From positions 35,492-99,491 of the forward strand of contig VXLV01000079.1 in NCBI GenBank assembly GCA_009841405.1: a stretch of 64,000 bases of DNA, given 5' to 3'. Positions within the stretch are counted from its first letter, which is position 1; each line of letters opens with the position of its first letter. This DNA comes from Chloroflexota bacterium (GTDB taxonomy: Bacteria > Chloroflexota > Anaerolineae > Aggregatilineales > Phototrophicaceae). Under the pieces are notes generated by a model. It did no database searches. It saw only the letters and a list, made by a program, of their open reading frames with translations, and was not told the origin of the DNA. The translations under genes were made by a program, and so were the position numbers. Positions 53,950 to 62,541 of this stretch are shown here, piece after piece.

Positions 53950-54092
53950 GGGAGAAACGCTGTTTACTTATACAGATTATATAGACTCCGCTCTCGTTCA
54001 AGCGGAGAATAGGTGGATTCGGTCTGCTGTATAGCCATCAGGCGTCCGCACCCTTACAATCGCTGAATCCAATCGGGGAAGGGGCCAAAGCG

Positions 54093-55253
54093 TTGAAGTC
54101 TGTCACGATAAAGGAAATCAAACTGCATATTGTGGCGTTGCCACTGGTTGAGTTGCTGAAGACCAGCTTCGGGGCCGAGCCATTCAAGACCGCCATCATC
54201 GTCGAAGCGATTGGCGAAGGCGGGCTTACAGGCTGGGGCGAGACAGCGCTGAAGACCAAGCCGTCGTACGGCGCGGAAACGGTGCTGACCGCGCTGCATG
54301 TCACGCGCGACTTTCTAATTCCCGAGTTGGTGGGGCAGACCTTGCGCTCGCCGACTGAAGTACCGGCGATGTTCAAGACGGTTCGCGGCAATCATCATGC
54401 GCGCGCCGGGCTGGAAGCTGCGATTTGGGATTTGCTGGCGAAAGCCAATGGCATGAGGCTGGCGGATTATTTCGCCGCACATCTGCCCGCCGGAAACGCG
54501 CCGCGCGAGTCGGCCCAGGTCGGCGTCAGCATCGGCATCCAGGACACGCTGGACGCGCAGCTGGCGCTGATTCAGAAGCGGCTGGACGAAGGTTACGGGC
54601 GCATCAAGCTCAAGATCGCGCCCGGCTGGGATCTGGAGCTGGCGCGCGCCGTCCGCGATCGCTTTCCCGATATCCTGTTGATGCTTGACGCCAACAGCGC
54701 TTATACGCTGAATGACGCCGAGCGCCTGAAAGCGCTGGATCAGTTTGACTTGCTCATGATCGAGCAGCCGCTGGCTTATGACGACATTTACGAGCACAGC
54801 CAATTGCAGCCTCACTTGAAAACGCCGATCTGCCTGGACGAAAGCATCACGTCGGCGCATGATTGGCGGATCGCCCTGCGTCTAGGCGCCGGGCGGATTC
54901 TGAATCTCAAGCCGACGCGCGTGGGCGGATACACGGAGAGCCTGGAAATCTACCAGCTCTGCCAGCAGAACGCGACGCCCTTGTGGATCGGCGGCATGCT
55001 GGAGACAGGCATCGGGCGGGCCGCCAATCTGGCTTTCGCGGCGCTGCCGGCGGTCGACTTGCCCAGCGATATCTCGGCCACCAGCCGCTACTTCGACCCC
55101 GATATCACCGAGCCGCCCTTTGAGCTGGCGCCGGGCAGCACGATCCGGCTGCCGGAAGGGCCGGGCATCGGCGTCGAAGCGCAGCGCGAGCGACTGGCGG
55201 AAGCCGAGTCGCGCTGGCGCGAGCACAATCCCTTTGCGCCGCTCTGGTCCTGA
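54093..55253 (+). CDS. menC: Enolase-superfamily enzyme, o-succinylbenzoate synthase / N-acylamino-acid racemase type
   Basis: A 386-residue enzyme with a capping domain and a TIM barrel. The catalytic KxK is in YGRIKLKIAPG; the metal ligands are D in LMLDANSAYTL, E in MIEQPLAYDD and D in CLDESI. The other catalytic Lys is in LNLKPTRVGGYTES. The KxK...K pair fits the OSBS/dipeptide-epimerase subgroup. The start is TTG 54093 with GGGGAAGGGG. Menaquinone synthesis versus racemase activity cannot be decided from sequence; no other men genes are seen nearby. Confidence 0.8.
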   Translation: MKSVTIKEIKLHIVALPLVELLKTSFGAEPFKTAIIVEAIGEGGLTGWGETALKTKPSYGAETVLTALHVTRDFLIPELVGQTLRSPTEVPAMFKTVRGNHHARAGLEAAIWDLLAKANGMRLADYFAAHLPAGNAPRESAQVGVSIGIQDTLDAQLALIQKRLDEGYGRIKLKIAPGWDLELARAVRDRFPDILLMLDANSAYTLNDAERLKALDQFDLLMIEQPLAYDDIYEHSQLQPHLKTPICLDESITSAHDWRIALRLGAGRILNLKPTRVGGYTESLEIYQLCQQNATPLWIGGMLETGIGRAANLAFAALPAVDLPSDISATSRYFDPDITEPPFELAPGSTIRLPEGPGIGVEAQRERLAEAESRWREHNPFAPLWS

Positions 55254-55260
55254 CGCGCGG

Positions 55261-55875
55261 CTAGTACGGACAGTGGTAGCTGACTCGTGGCATGGTCTGC
55301 CGCGGCGAATCCTGCAGCTCGAACGTCATGATCGAGGCGGTCGCCGGGTAGTCTACCGGCAGCGCGTAGACCTGGAGGCGATCTTTCATCAAGGCATCGG
55401 GCTCTACGCCCTGGGCATGCAGCCAGGCGAAAACCAGAATGTCGCCGTGCGCGACTGCGGCGATTGACTGTCCGCTGTGTCGCTCGACGACATAGTCGAA
55501 GAAGTCCAGCACACGGTCAAGCACAATGCCGGGCGTCTCGTGCGGCGGCTGGTTGCCGGTGTAGAGGTCCCAGCCCATCGCGGCCAGCTCGTCGATTGGA
55601 TGGCCTTCATAGGGCGTGCTGACTTCGATAATGCGCTCGTCGGTCGTTGGCGACAGCCCCGGAAGGTAGCTGGCCACGATGCCTGCTGTCTGCCGCGCGC
55701 GTTCCATGGGGCTGGCGTAGATGGCGGTCAGCGCTTTATCGGCCAGCCAGGCGCCGGCCGCGTGGGCCTGGGCTTCGCCGGCTTTGCTGAGGAAAAAGCC
55801 CGGCATGCGCCCGTAAAGGGTATGGGCCGGATTATGCACTTCGCCGTGGCGCATCAAGTAGAGTGTTGTTGTCAA
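55261..55875 (-). CDS. Histidine phosphatase superfamily protein
   Basis: A 204-residue phosphoglycerate mutase-like enzyme. The catalytic motif LMRHGEV (R9, H10, G11, E12) is followed by YASPMERARQTAGIVA and a second His in AAVAHGDIL. The middle PMERARQTA and HGD pattern suits broad-specificity phosphatases such as GpmB/CobC. It converges with the enolase gene. Confidence 0.85.
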   Translation of the reverse strand: MTTTLYLMRHGEVHNPAHTLYGRMPGFFLSKAGEAQAHAAGAWLADKALTAIYASPMERARQTAGIVASYLPGLSPTTDERIIEVSTPYEGHPIDELAAMGWDLYTGNQPPHETPGIVLDRVLDFFDYVVERHSGQSIAAVAHGDILVFAWLHAQGVEPDALMKDRLQVYALPVDYPATASIMTFELQDSPRQTMPRVSYHCPY

Positions 55876-56052
55876 GTCGCTCTCCCTCTGGCTTCAAACG
55901 GCTTAGAGTCTATCATTGCGTCGCGCCTGCCGCAATCCGGCGGCGAATACGCCGCGGATGCGCTGGCCGAGCGCTGAATGGGTTGTTTCATCGCAGCCGC
56001 TCGCAGATCGCGACATGGCGCAATCCAAATTGTTACGTCGCTGGTTGCGGGA

Positions 56053-56076
56053 GGGCGAGCCTAGGCTCGCCCCTAC
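56053..56076 (-). repeat. GTAGGGGCGA palindrome, copy 3 (reverse)
   Basis: GGGCGAGCC (56053-56061) and GGCTCGCCC (56064-56072) form a 9-bp stem around TA, followed by CTAC. Confidence 0.85.
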
Positions 56077-56107
56077 GGTTTGGACGTGACTGTTATTCGA
56101 CAGGCTG

Positions 56108-56119
56108 TGATAATTATCA
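56108..56119. promoter_or_regulatory. AT-rich palindrome (possible regulator site)
   Basis: TGATAATTATCA is a perfect 12-bp palindrome. It recalls Fur or MntR-type sites built from GATAAT repeats, but no regulated gene is close. Confidence 0.3.
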
Positions 56120-56184
56120 TGATAGGGCGAAATCTATTTTGTATCACTTAACCGTGCCGTGTTGAAAATATTGGGGCCGAGCGC

Positions 56185-56248
56185 GTTTTCTGTCCGATTT
56201 TCGCGCGCGCCACCAGTTTTCTGTCCGACGAAAATGTTTTTTCGGACA
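56185..56248. repeat. TGTCCGA direct and inverted repeats
   Basis: The 13-mer GTTTTCTGTCCGA occurs at 56185-56197 and 56216-56228. The inverted form TCGGACA lies at 56242-56248. Repeated ends like these resemble the multiple terminal repeats of IS21-type insertion sequences, or a regulator-binding array. Confidence 0.6.
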
Positions 56249-56495
56249 CATAGCCGGTTTTGACGATCGGGCGCGGCTGGACTTGCCAATTGCGGGCCGG
56301 GCTGTAAACGGTCATGATCAGAGCTTAGCGGATTTTAGGTGTGGCGGGGTGAAAAAATGGTCGCGTTTGATGCGCGAAGCGGTCGAACAGCGAAAGGGAC
56401 ATCCCGCGCGGCGATCATTTGCGGCTTACCAACGCTGGGCATTTGGCATACTATGGGACGATAGTTCCCTGCGTATTCCCTGAGGCAGCCCGCTT

Positions 56496-57740
56496 TTGCG
56501 ATTCGAGCATTGGGCCTTTGACCGCCGCCTTTTGACCATCCTTCTGATCGTCTTCGTGCAGATGATCGGCACGGCGATGGTGCATCCTATTTTGCCGCTC
56601 TACGCGCAGAGCGAGTTCAACTTGTCGCCGGAGGTGATCACGCTGTTGCTGACGGCGTTTTTCGCGGCGCAGTTTGTGGCCGGGCCCTTCATCGGCCGCT
56701 TGTCCGATCGGCGCGGCCGCCTGCCGGTGCTGCTGCTGAGCCAGGCGGGCACGGTGCTCGCCTTTCTGATGATCGGCTGGGCGCAATCGGCGGGGCTGCT
56801 GTTCGCCGCGCGCGTACTCGACGGCGTCACCGGCGGCAATATCGTCGTGGCTCTGGCTTATGTCACCGACATCATGCCGGAGTCCAGGCGCACGCAGGCG
56901 CTGGGTTATGTGATGGCCTCCTTCGGGCTGGGATTTATCGTCGGGCCGGCGCTTGGCGGCGTGTTGGCCAGCGAGCTCGGTCCGCGCGTGCCCTTCGTAT
57001 TCGCCGCCGCCGCTGCCTTGGTAACGGTCTTGATCACCTGGCTGACGCTGGAAGAAACCTTGTCGCCCGAAGATCAAGCGCGAAATCGTCGCGATAAAGG
57101 CGCCCGCATCAGCGCGGCCGCGCTAGTCAGCAATGTGCCCCTGATGGCGGTCATGTGCGTTACCTTCGTCGGCCACTTCGGTTTTGGGCTGCTAATCGGC
57201 ACATTTGCGCTCTTCGCTGAAGCCGTGCTCTTCGCCGGCGACGACTTTGCCGCGGTCAGCCTGGGCGTTGGCTTGCTGCTAATGACGGTTGGCATCGGCC
57301 AATTCTTTACGCAGATCGTGCTGCTGCCGGCCGCGCTAAGGCGCTTTGAGGATCCCTCCATCGTACTGCTTGGTTCCATTGCGCGCGCGCTGGCGCTCTT
57401 CATTTTGGCGATAGCCTTGGGTCCGAGACTCGCCGCGCTCAGCATGGTACTGTTCGCGATTGGCAGCGGGCTTCTGGCGCCGGCGCTACAATCTCTTGTG
57501 ACGAAGACCGTCTCCAGGTCGCTGCGCGGCGCGATCCTGGGCCTGCATCAATCGGTGATGAACTTGGCGGTCATTCTGTCGACGGCGGTTTCGGGCCTGC
57601 TGTTTGCGATCGACCCGACCTTGCCGAACTGGCTCGGAGCCGCGTTATATTCCTTGTCACTGGCGCCGGGGATATTTCTCTGGCTTTGGGCGCGCAATAA
57701 TGATTTTGGGAAGAGCGCCAAAGTGGCGGTTTCGACATAA
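56496..57740 (+). CDS. MFS efflux transporter, third copy in the window
   Basis: A 414-residue 12-segment transporter. It starts at TTG 56496 ([31 protein letters not shown]). The MFS signature is [17 protein letters not shown], and the antiporter motif C is [28 protein letters not shown]. It resembles tetracycline/bicyclomycin-type efflux pumps; the substrate cannot be assigned. It is not clearly of the same subgroup as the tandem pair at 36640-39307. Confidence 0.82.
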   Translation: MRFEHWAFDRRLLTILLIVFVQMIGTAMVHPILPLYAQSEFNLSPEVITLLLTAFFAAQFVAGPFIGRLSDRRGRLPVLLLSQAGTVLAFLMIGWAQSAGLLFAARVLDGVTGGNIVVALAYVTDIMPESRRTQALGYVMASFGLGFIVGPALGGVLASELGPRVPFVFAAAAALVTVLITWLTLEETLSPEDQARNRRDKGARISAAALVSNVPLMAVMCVTFVGHFGFGLLIGTFALFAEAVLFAGDDFAAVSLGVGLLLMTVGIGQFFTQIVLLPAALRRFEDPSIVLLGSIARALALFILAIALGPRLAALSMVLFAIGSGLLAPALQSLVTKTVSRSLRGAILGLHQSVMNLAVILSTAVSGLLFAIDPTLPNWLGAALYSLSLAPGIFLWLWARNNDFGKSAKVAVST

Positions 57741-57781
57741 TGAAAACCCACCGCGCGAGACGCAGTGGGTTAGTGGGCCTG

Positions 57782-57855
57782 TCGGGGCGGCGGGATTTGA
57801 ACCCACGACCTCACCGACCCGAACGGTGCGCGCTACCGGGCTGCGCCACGCCCCG
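57782..57855 (-). tRNA. tRNA-Pro (anticodon CGG)
   Basis: A 74-base tRNA on the minus strand. The acceptor is CGGGGCG/CGCCCCG with A73. The anticodon stem CACCG/CGGTG encloses TTCGGGT, giving CGG. The T-arm loop TTCAAAT is present. CCA is not encoded. Confidence 0.95.
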
Positions 57856-57907
57856 ACAAAATCGCGGCTAGTGTAGCGAAACCAGCTATGGCTTTCAAGG
57901 TCAGATA

Positions 57908-58543
57908 ATGCCGGAAGACGCCCCGAAAACACTGACGGACCAGTTGCGAAGACTGACTATCGGGCCGCTGAACCGCTGCGGCGGCGCCTTGGCTCGGCTG
58001 GGCGTCCACCCGGACTGGGTGACCTTGGCCGGCTTGGCGCTGGCAGCGGTCGCGGCGCTGAGCCTGGCGCGCGGCGAGTGGCTGCTTGGCGGGCTTATCT
58101 TGCTGTTCAGCTTGCCGCTGGATGCGCTGGACGGCGCGGTGGCGCGGGCGCTGGGGCGGGCCGGCGCCTTCGGCATGGTGCTGGATTCGACGCTCGACCG
58201 CTATGCTGACGGTTTAATTTTCGGCGCTTTGGGCTATTATTTTGCCGCGCAAGGGCGGCTCGACATGCTGGCGCTGGCGCTGGCGGCGCTGGCGGGCAGC
58301 TACCTGGTGAGCTATGTTCGGGCGCGCGCGGACGACGTCAGAGTAGGCGTGAGCGCGACCGTCGGCCTGTTCACGCGGCTGGAGCGGGTCGTCGTCATCC
58401 TGGTCATGACGATTGGCAGCGGCTTGATGGGTTCAACGCTGCCCCTGGAGATCGGCATATTCGTGTTGGCGCTGGGCACGAATATCACGGCGCTGCAACG
58501 TTTATGGCATGTCTATTCGACATTGAAGAACCGAGGTGAGTAA
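57908..58543 (+). CDS. CDP-alcohol phosphatidyltransferase family protein
   Basis: A 211-residue membrane enzyme with about six hydrophobic segments. The family motif DG(x2)AR(x8)G(x3)D(x3)D appears as DGAVARALGRAGAFGMVLDSTLD. It catalyses transfer from a CDP-alcohol, probably phosphatidylinositol-phosphate or phosphatidylglycerol-phosphate synthesis. Its TAA stop directly abuts the ATG of lgt, so the two envelope-lipid genes are cotranslated. Confidence 0.85.
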   Translation: MPEDAPKTLTDQLRRLTIGPLNRCGGALARLGVHPDWVTLAGLALAAVAALSLARGEWLLGGLILLFSLPLDALDGAVARALGRAGAFGMVLDSTLDRYADGLIFGALGYYFAAQGRLDMLALALAALAGSYLVSYVRARADDVRVGVSATVGLFTRLERVVVILVMTIGSGLMGSTLPLEIGIFVLALGTNITALQRLWHVYSTLKNRGE

Positions 58544-59626
58544 ATGGAATTCGAACAAGCCCATCTTGTGATCGGCAACCTGCAGATACGCTACTACGGC
58601 ATTATCATCGTGGTCGCTTTGCTAGCCGGGGCTTATGTCGCTTCGCTGCTGGCGAGCCGCAGCGGCCGCGACAGCGATCATATCTGGGGCGGCTTGACCT
58701 GGGCCATCGTGCCGGGCATCGTCGGCGCGCGTTTGTGGTTTGTTCTCTTTCCGCCCGTGTCGCTGATCCAGGGCTGCGGCATCGAGGGCGAAGTTTGTCA
58801 GAATACCGCCTGGTTCATCGAGAATTTCTTTGACACGCAAAGCGGCGCCATCGCGATCTGGAGCGGCGGGCTCAGCATTTTCGGCGCAGGCATAGGGGCC
58901 GCGCTGGGCGTTTATCTGTATCTCAGCGTCTGGCACAACCGCATCATCGGCTTGCTGACCACACTGCTCACGCCGGTTCTATGGCTGGCGCAGTTGCTCG
59001 AATGGTTGGTGATGACGGTCGTTCGGCGCGTCACCGGCAAGGACGCGGCGGCGTTTCGCTATCAGCGGCCCGTCAGCGCGTTCCCGGACGAAGGCATGCG
59101 CCTCTCGCCCTGGATCGACATCGCCGGCGTGTCGATCCCGCTTGGGCAGGCGATCGGCCGCTTCGCCAATTACGTGAATCAGGAGCTTTATGGCGCGCCG
59201 ACCAATCTGCCCTGGGGCATCCAAATCCCGCGGGACGCGCGCGTCGCGCCCTTCGAGAGCTTGATTGATTACCCTATCGACACGCTCTTTCATCCGATCT
59301 GGGCTTATGAAGCGCTTTGGAGTTTGGTCGCCTTTTACGTCTTGTGGCGGATTTATCATCAGTATCGCGACCGCTTGCTCAGCGGCGATATCTTGCTGCT
59401 CTACATCGCGCAGTACTCTTTTGGTCGCTTCCTGCTGGAGTTCTTGCGCGTTGAGATCGCAGTGATCGGCCAATCGGGGATCAACAGCTCGCAGACGATC
59501 ACGTTGATCGCGTTTGTGGCAGCGGTCGCTCTGCTGCTGCGGCGTCATCGCGGCGGCGGATTCACGGCCGCCAAAGCCGCCGATGAGCGCGCCGAACGCG
59601 CGGAGACTGGTCAGCCAGCGGAATAG
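58544..59626 (+). CDS. lgt: Prolipoprotein diacylglyceryl transferase
   Basis: A 360-residue membrane enzyme that adds diacylglycerol from phosphatidylglycerol to the Cys of lipoprotein precursors. The first conserved region is IRYYGIIIVVALLAGAY and GGLTWAIVPGIVGARLWFV, with IWSGGLSIFGAGIGAALG following. The signature GQAIGRFANYVNQELYGAPTNLPWGIQ lies near the centre, and FHPIWAYEALWSLVAF and GRFLLEFLRVE close the family pattern. It carries an extra loop of about 45 residues before the signature, making it longer than usual. Confidence 0.92.
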   Translation: MEFEQAHLVIGNLQIRYYGIIIVVALLAGAYVASLLASRSGRDSDHIWGGLTWAIVPGIVGARLWFVLFPPVSLIQGCGIEGEVCQNTAWFIENFFDTQSGAIAIWSGGLSIFGAGIGAALGVYLYLSVWHNRIIGLLTTLLTPVLWLAQLLEWLVMTVVRRVTGKDAAAFRYQRPVSAFPDEGMRLSPWIDIAGVSIPLGQAIGRFANYVNQELYGAPTNLPWGIQIPRDARVAPFESLIDYPIDTLFHPIWAYEALWSLVAFYVLWRIYHQYRDRLLSGDILLLYIAQYSFGRFLLEFLRVEIAVIGQSGINSSQTITLIAFVAAVALLLRRHRGGGFTAAKAADERAERAETGQPAE

Positions 59627-59673
59627 GCTTTAGGCCTTGGCGGGCGGCGATCGCGCCGAAGTATCACGCCCTA

Positions 59674-59702
59674 TTACATTGTTTTGGATTTCGCAGTATT
59701 AT
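59674..59702 (+). promoter_or_regulatory. Sigma70-like promoter of the metallo-hydrolase gene
   Basis: TTACAT (59674-59679) lies 17 bases from TATTAT (59697-59702). The ATG of the downstream gene is at 59786. Confidence 0.5.
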
Positions 59703-59785
59703 GGTATCGTCAAGAAGTTGAGAAGACGGGTCCTGGCCGGCGGCGCTTGGTATCAGTAGTCGGGCAGCAGGACAAAGGCGAAAGT

Positions 59786-60544
59786 ATGGCGCGCGTCATC
59801 ATTTTGGGCACCGCCGGCGCGGTCAACAACGCCGACCATGACTACACGCATTTCTTGCTGGTCGGCGAGAAAGACACGCCGGTTCTGGTTGACGCCGGCT
59901 CAAATCCTCTCGACAAGATCAAGCATCTGGGCATAGACGACGACCAGCTGCAAGACATCATCTTGACGCATTTTCACTCGGATCACGTGGCCGGCGTGCC
60001 CAATATGCTGATGCACATGTGGCAGATGGGGCGCAAGACGCCGATGCGCTTTTACGGGATTCCGCACTGCATCAACCGCGTGGAAGAGACGATGGAGATG
60101 TACGGCTGGGAGTACTGGCCGAATTTCTTTCCGGTGTCTTTTTCGCGTATCGGCCTGCATGACAATACCTTGCTCTTTGAAAACGAGGACTTCGCCATCC
60201 GCTCGTTCCCGGTGGTGCACTTCATCCCGACCATCGGCATGCGCATAACGAACAAGCATAACGGCAAGGTGCTGGCGTACAGTTGCGACACCGAACCCTG
60301 CCCGAACGCGCTGAAGATCGGCCGGGGCGCGGATATTTTCATCCACGAAGCGGGCGGCCCGCCGCCCGGGCACAGCACGGCGCGCATGGCTGGCGAAGCG
60401 GCAACAGAAGCCGAAGCCAAGGAACTACGCCTGATCCATTATCAAGTCTGGAACCAGGACCCGGAGCTGCTGGTGCAGGAGGCGGCTGAGGCCTACGACG
60501 GTCCCGTGCACCTTTGCCGCGACTTTGACGAATTCGAGTTCTAA
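59786..60544 (+). CDS. Metallo-beta-lactamase-fold hydrolase (RNase Z/ElaC-like)
   Basis: A 252-residue protein. The dinuclear zinc motif is ILTHFHSDHVAG; other ligands are His in FPVVHFIP, Asp in AYSCDTEPC and His in LRLIHYQVW. The ATG 59786 follows AAAGGCGAAAG. It resembles tRNase Z-type enzymes but lacks an exosite arm, so a phosphodiesterase or sulfatase role is equally possible. Confidence 0.82.
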   Translation: MARVIILGTAGAVNNADHDYTHFLLVGEKDTPVLVDAGSNPLDKIKHLGIDDDQLQDIILTHFHSDHVAGVPNMLMHMWQMGRKTPMRFYGIPHCINRVEETMEMYGWEYWPNFFPVSFSRIGLHDNTLLFENEDFAIRSFPVVHFIPTIGMRITNKHNGKVLAYSCDTEPCPNALKIGRGADIFIHEAGGPPPGHSTARMAGEAATEAEAKELRLIHYQVWNQDPELLVQEAAEAYDGPVHLCRDFDEFEF

Positions 60545-60623
60545 CGTTCAGCCAAGGCTTGACCGCATTCTCCATTTCCGCGATTTGACAGCGCGTCCAT
60601 AGCGCGCTTGCGCCGCCAGTATT

Positions 60624-60651
60624 TTGTCGCGCCTTCCACTTGCGTTACACT
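60624..60651 (+). promoter_or_regulatory. Candidate promoter of the solute-binding protein gene
   Basis: TTGTCG (60624-60629) lies 16 bases from TACACT (60646-60651), 57 bases before the ATG. Confidence 0.4.
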
Positions 60652-60707
60652 TGAGTGCGCTCGCAATCGCGCGGGCGACACAATCGGCCAGCTAATGGAG
60701 GAAACGC

Positions 60708-62390
60708 ATGCATACGCTTCGCCGCATTCTAGCAGTACTTGCACTCTTATTGTTGACTTCGAGTCTGATGATTGCGCCCGCGGCCGGGCAGGATGAGTTG
60801 CTGAGCTTCGCAGCCGCTGACTGCGATTATGGCGGCAATCTGAAATCCGTCGAGGCGCTCGACTCGCTGACTGTCCAGGTAACGCTTTGCAACCCGGACG
60901 CTATCTTCGACCAGGAAATGGCCAGCCTAGGTCTCTCGATTCATCCGCGTGAATGGATGGACGCCACGGGCGGGACCGGCGACATTCTGACGACCGCCAT
61001 CGGCACCGGTCCGTTGCGTCTGGTCAACTGGGACCAGGGCAACGAAATGGTCTTTGAACGCTTCGACGATTACTGGGGCGAGCCTTCAATTGAAGACACC
61101 GTGATTCTGCGCTGGAACTCGGAAGCGGCCGCCCGCGCCACCGAGCTGCGCGCCGGCACGATTGACGGCATGAAGTTCGCCAATCCCGATGATATTCCGG
61201 TATTCCGCGCCGACCCCAACTTCAATCTGATCGACATCCCGCCGCTGACCGGCGTCTATGTCGCGATGAGCAATTTCTTCGAGCCGCTCAATGATATTCG
61301 CGTGCGCACCGCCATCGCCATGGGCATCGACCGGCAGCGAATCGTCGACAACTTCTTCCCGCCCGGCTCTCCGCTGACGCCCGACTTTGTGCCGCCGGCG
61401 GTCTTCGGACATGTCGGCGAAGGCGGCGTGCCCGGCTTCGATCAAGAGGCGGCGATTGCGCTGCTTGAAGAAGCCGCTGCCGACTTGGGCTTCTCGCTGC
61501 CGCTGGAATCGCTGGTGGATACGCGCACGGGCGAATCGCGCGCGCTGACGCTGACCTGGCGCGATGTTGTGCGCGGCTACCTGCCCAACCCCGGCATCAT
61601 CGCCAACGATGTCGCCGCCCAGCTGGCGGATATCGGCGTCATCGCTGATGTCCAGGTCGTTGAGTCCGGCGCGTTTATCGCCTCGGCGCTTTCCGGCAAC
61701 GAGCCGCTGCATATTTTGGGCTGGCATGCCGACTTCCCCGATGCCTCCAATTTCTTGACCTGCTGCCACGGTCCCAACTATAACCAGATGGGCGAGCCCT
61801 ATCCGGAGATTTACGAACCGCTGATTGAGGCCGGTCAAGTTCTTGATCCCGACCAGCGTATGGCGCTCTTTGAGCAGGTCGCTGCGGGTATGGCGTCTGC
61901 GGTGCCGTGGGTGCCATTCGGCCATGCCGGTTCGGCTGACGTCTGGCAAGCGGATATTGTTGGCGTGCACCCGGGCGTGCTTGATGGCACGGAAGAATTC
62001 TCGCGCCTGGAAGACCCCGATGACGACAACATCATCTACATGCAGAACGCCGAGCCGATCTCGATCTACTGCAACGACACCTGGGACGGCGAGACGTTCC
62101 GCGCCTGCCACCAGGTCCAGGAGTCCTTGCTGGACTTTGAAAAAGGCGGCGTGGCGGTCATCCCCGGTTTGGCGGAGAGCTGGGACGTCTCAGACGACGG
62201 CACCGTCTGGACATTCAACCTGCGCGAAGGCGTGCTCTTCCATGATGGCTCCAGCCTGGACGCCAACGATGTCGTCGCCTCCTGGCACGCGTCGGCCGAC
62301 TGCGCCAGCCCCAACCACACGGGCACGGGCCAAGGCTTCGCGATCTACCTGTCCATCTTCCAGCAGTTCATCAACGCTGATCAGTGCTAG
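60708..62390 (+). CDS. Family-5 ABC solute-binding protein with circularly permuted domain order
   Basis: A 560-residue exported protein: the signal peptide runs to about residue 27. The body does not follow the usual order. Residues about 45-435 match the middle and C-terminal part of an OppA/DppA-type protein: [63 protein letters not shown] and later [11 protein letters not shown]. Residues about 440-560 then match the normal N-terminal part: [53 protein letters not shown] and VVASW. The C-terminal end ([10 protein letters not shown]) would join the mature N-terminus ([14 protein letters not shown]) without a gap, as expected of a circular permutation. Its substrate is probably an oligopeptide or similar. 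Confidence 0.8.
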   Translation: MHTLRRILAVLALLLLTSSLMIAPAAGQDELLSFAAADCDYGGNLKSVEALDSLTVQVTLCNPDAIFDQEMASLGLSIHPREWMDATGGTGDILTTAIGTGPLRLVNWDQGNEMVFERFDDYWGEPSIEDTVILRWNSEAAARATELRAGTIDGMKFANPDDIPVFRADPNFNLIDIPPLTGVYVAMSNFFEPLNDIRVRTAIAMGIDRQRIVDNFFPPGSPLTPDFVPPAVFGHVGEGGVPGFDQEAAIALLEEAAADLGFSLPLESLVDTRTGESRALTLTWRDVVRGYLPNPGIIANDVAAQLADIGVIADVQVVESGAFIASALSGNEPLHILGWHADFPDASNFLTCCHGPNYNQMGEPYPEIYEPLIEAGQVLDPDQRMALFEQVAAGMASAVPWVPFGHAGSADVWQADIVGVHPGVLDGTEEFSRLEDPDDDNIIYMQNAEPISIYCNDTWDGETFRACHQVQESLLDFEKGGVAVIPGLAESWDVSDDGTVWTFNLREGVLFHDGSSLDANDVVASWHASADCASPNHTGTGQGFAIYLSIFQQFINADQC

Positions 62391-62408
62391 ACGATCAAGC
62401 GGAGATTT

Positions 62409-62433
62409 GTAGGGGCGACCTATCAGGTCGCCC
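62409..62433 (+). repeat. GTAGGGGCGA palindrome, copy 4 (forward)
   Basis: GGGCGACCT (62413-62421) and AGGTCGCCC (62425-62433) form a 9-bp stem around ATC, preceded by GTAG. Confidence 0.85.
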
Positions 62434-62453
62434 GCCTCAATCAACGTGCGTTT

Positions 62454-62477
62454 GTAGGGGCGAGTCTTGGCTCGCCC
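62454..62477 (+). repeat. GTAGGGGCGA palindrome, copy 5 (forward)
   Basis: GGGCGAG (62458-62464) and CTCGCCC (62471-62477) pair around TCTTGG, preceded by GTAG. The stem is one G-T pair shorter than in the other copies. Confidence 0.8.
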
Positions 62478-62501
62478 TTCAGGCAGAACACCAGCACAGA
62501 C

Positions 62502-62526
62502 GGGCGACCCATCGGGTCGCCCCTAC
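62502..62526 (-). repeat. GTAGGGGCGA palindrome, copy 6 (reverse)
   Basis: GGGCGACCC (62502-62510) and GGGTCGCCC (62514-62522) form a 9-bp stem around ATC, followed by CTAC. Confidence 0.85.
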
Positions 62527-62541
62527 ATTTTGAGCGCGGGT

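Larger units (their letters stand above)
55876..56495. other. 620-base gene-free region with repeats
   Basis: No supported protein frame. Contents are palindrome copy 3 (56053-56076), a 12-bp AT-rich palindrome (56108-56119) and a set of TGTCCGA repeats (56185-56248). It is less GC-rich than its surroundings, consistent with a decayed insertion. Confidence 0.6.

Noticed and set aside
58622..59548. Minus-strand frames opposite lgt
   Set aside because: They are shadows of a well-supported lgt gene.
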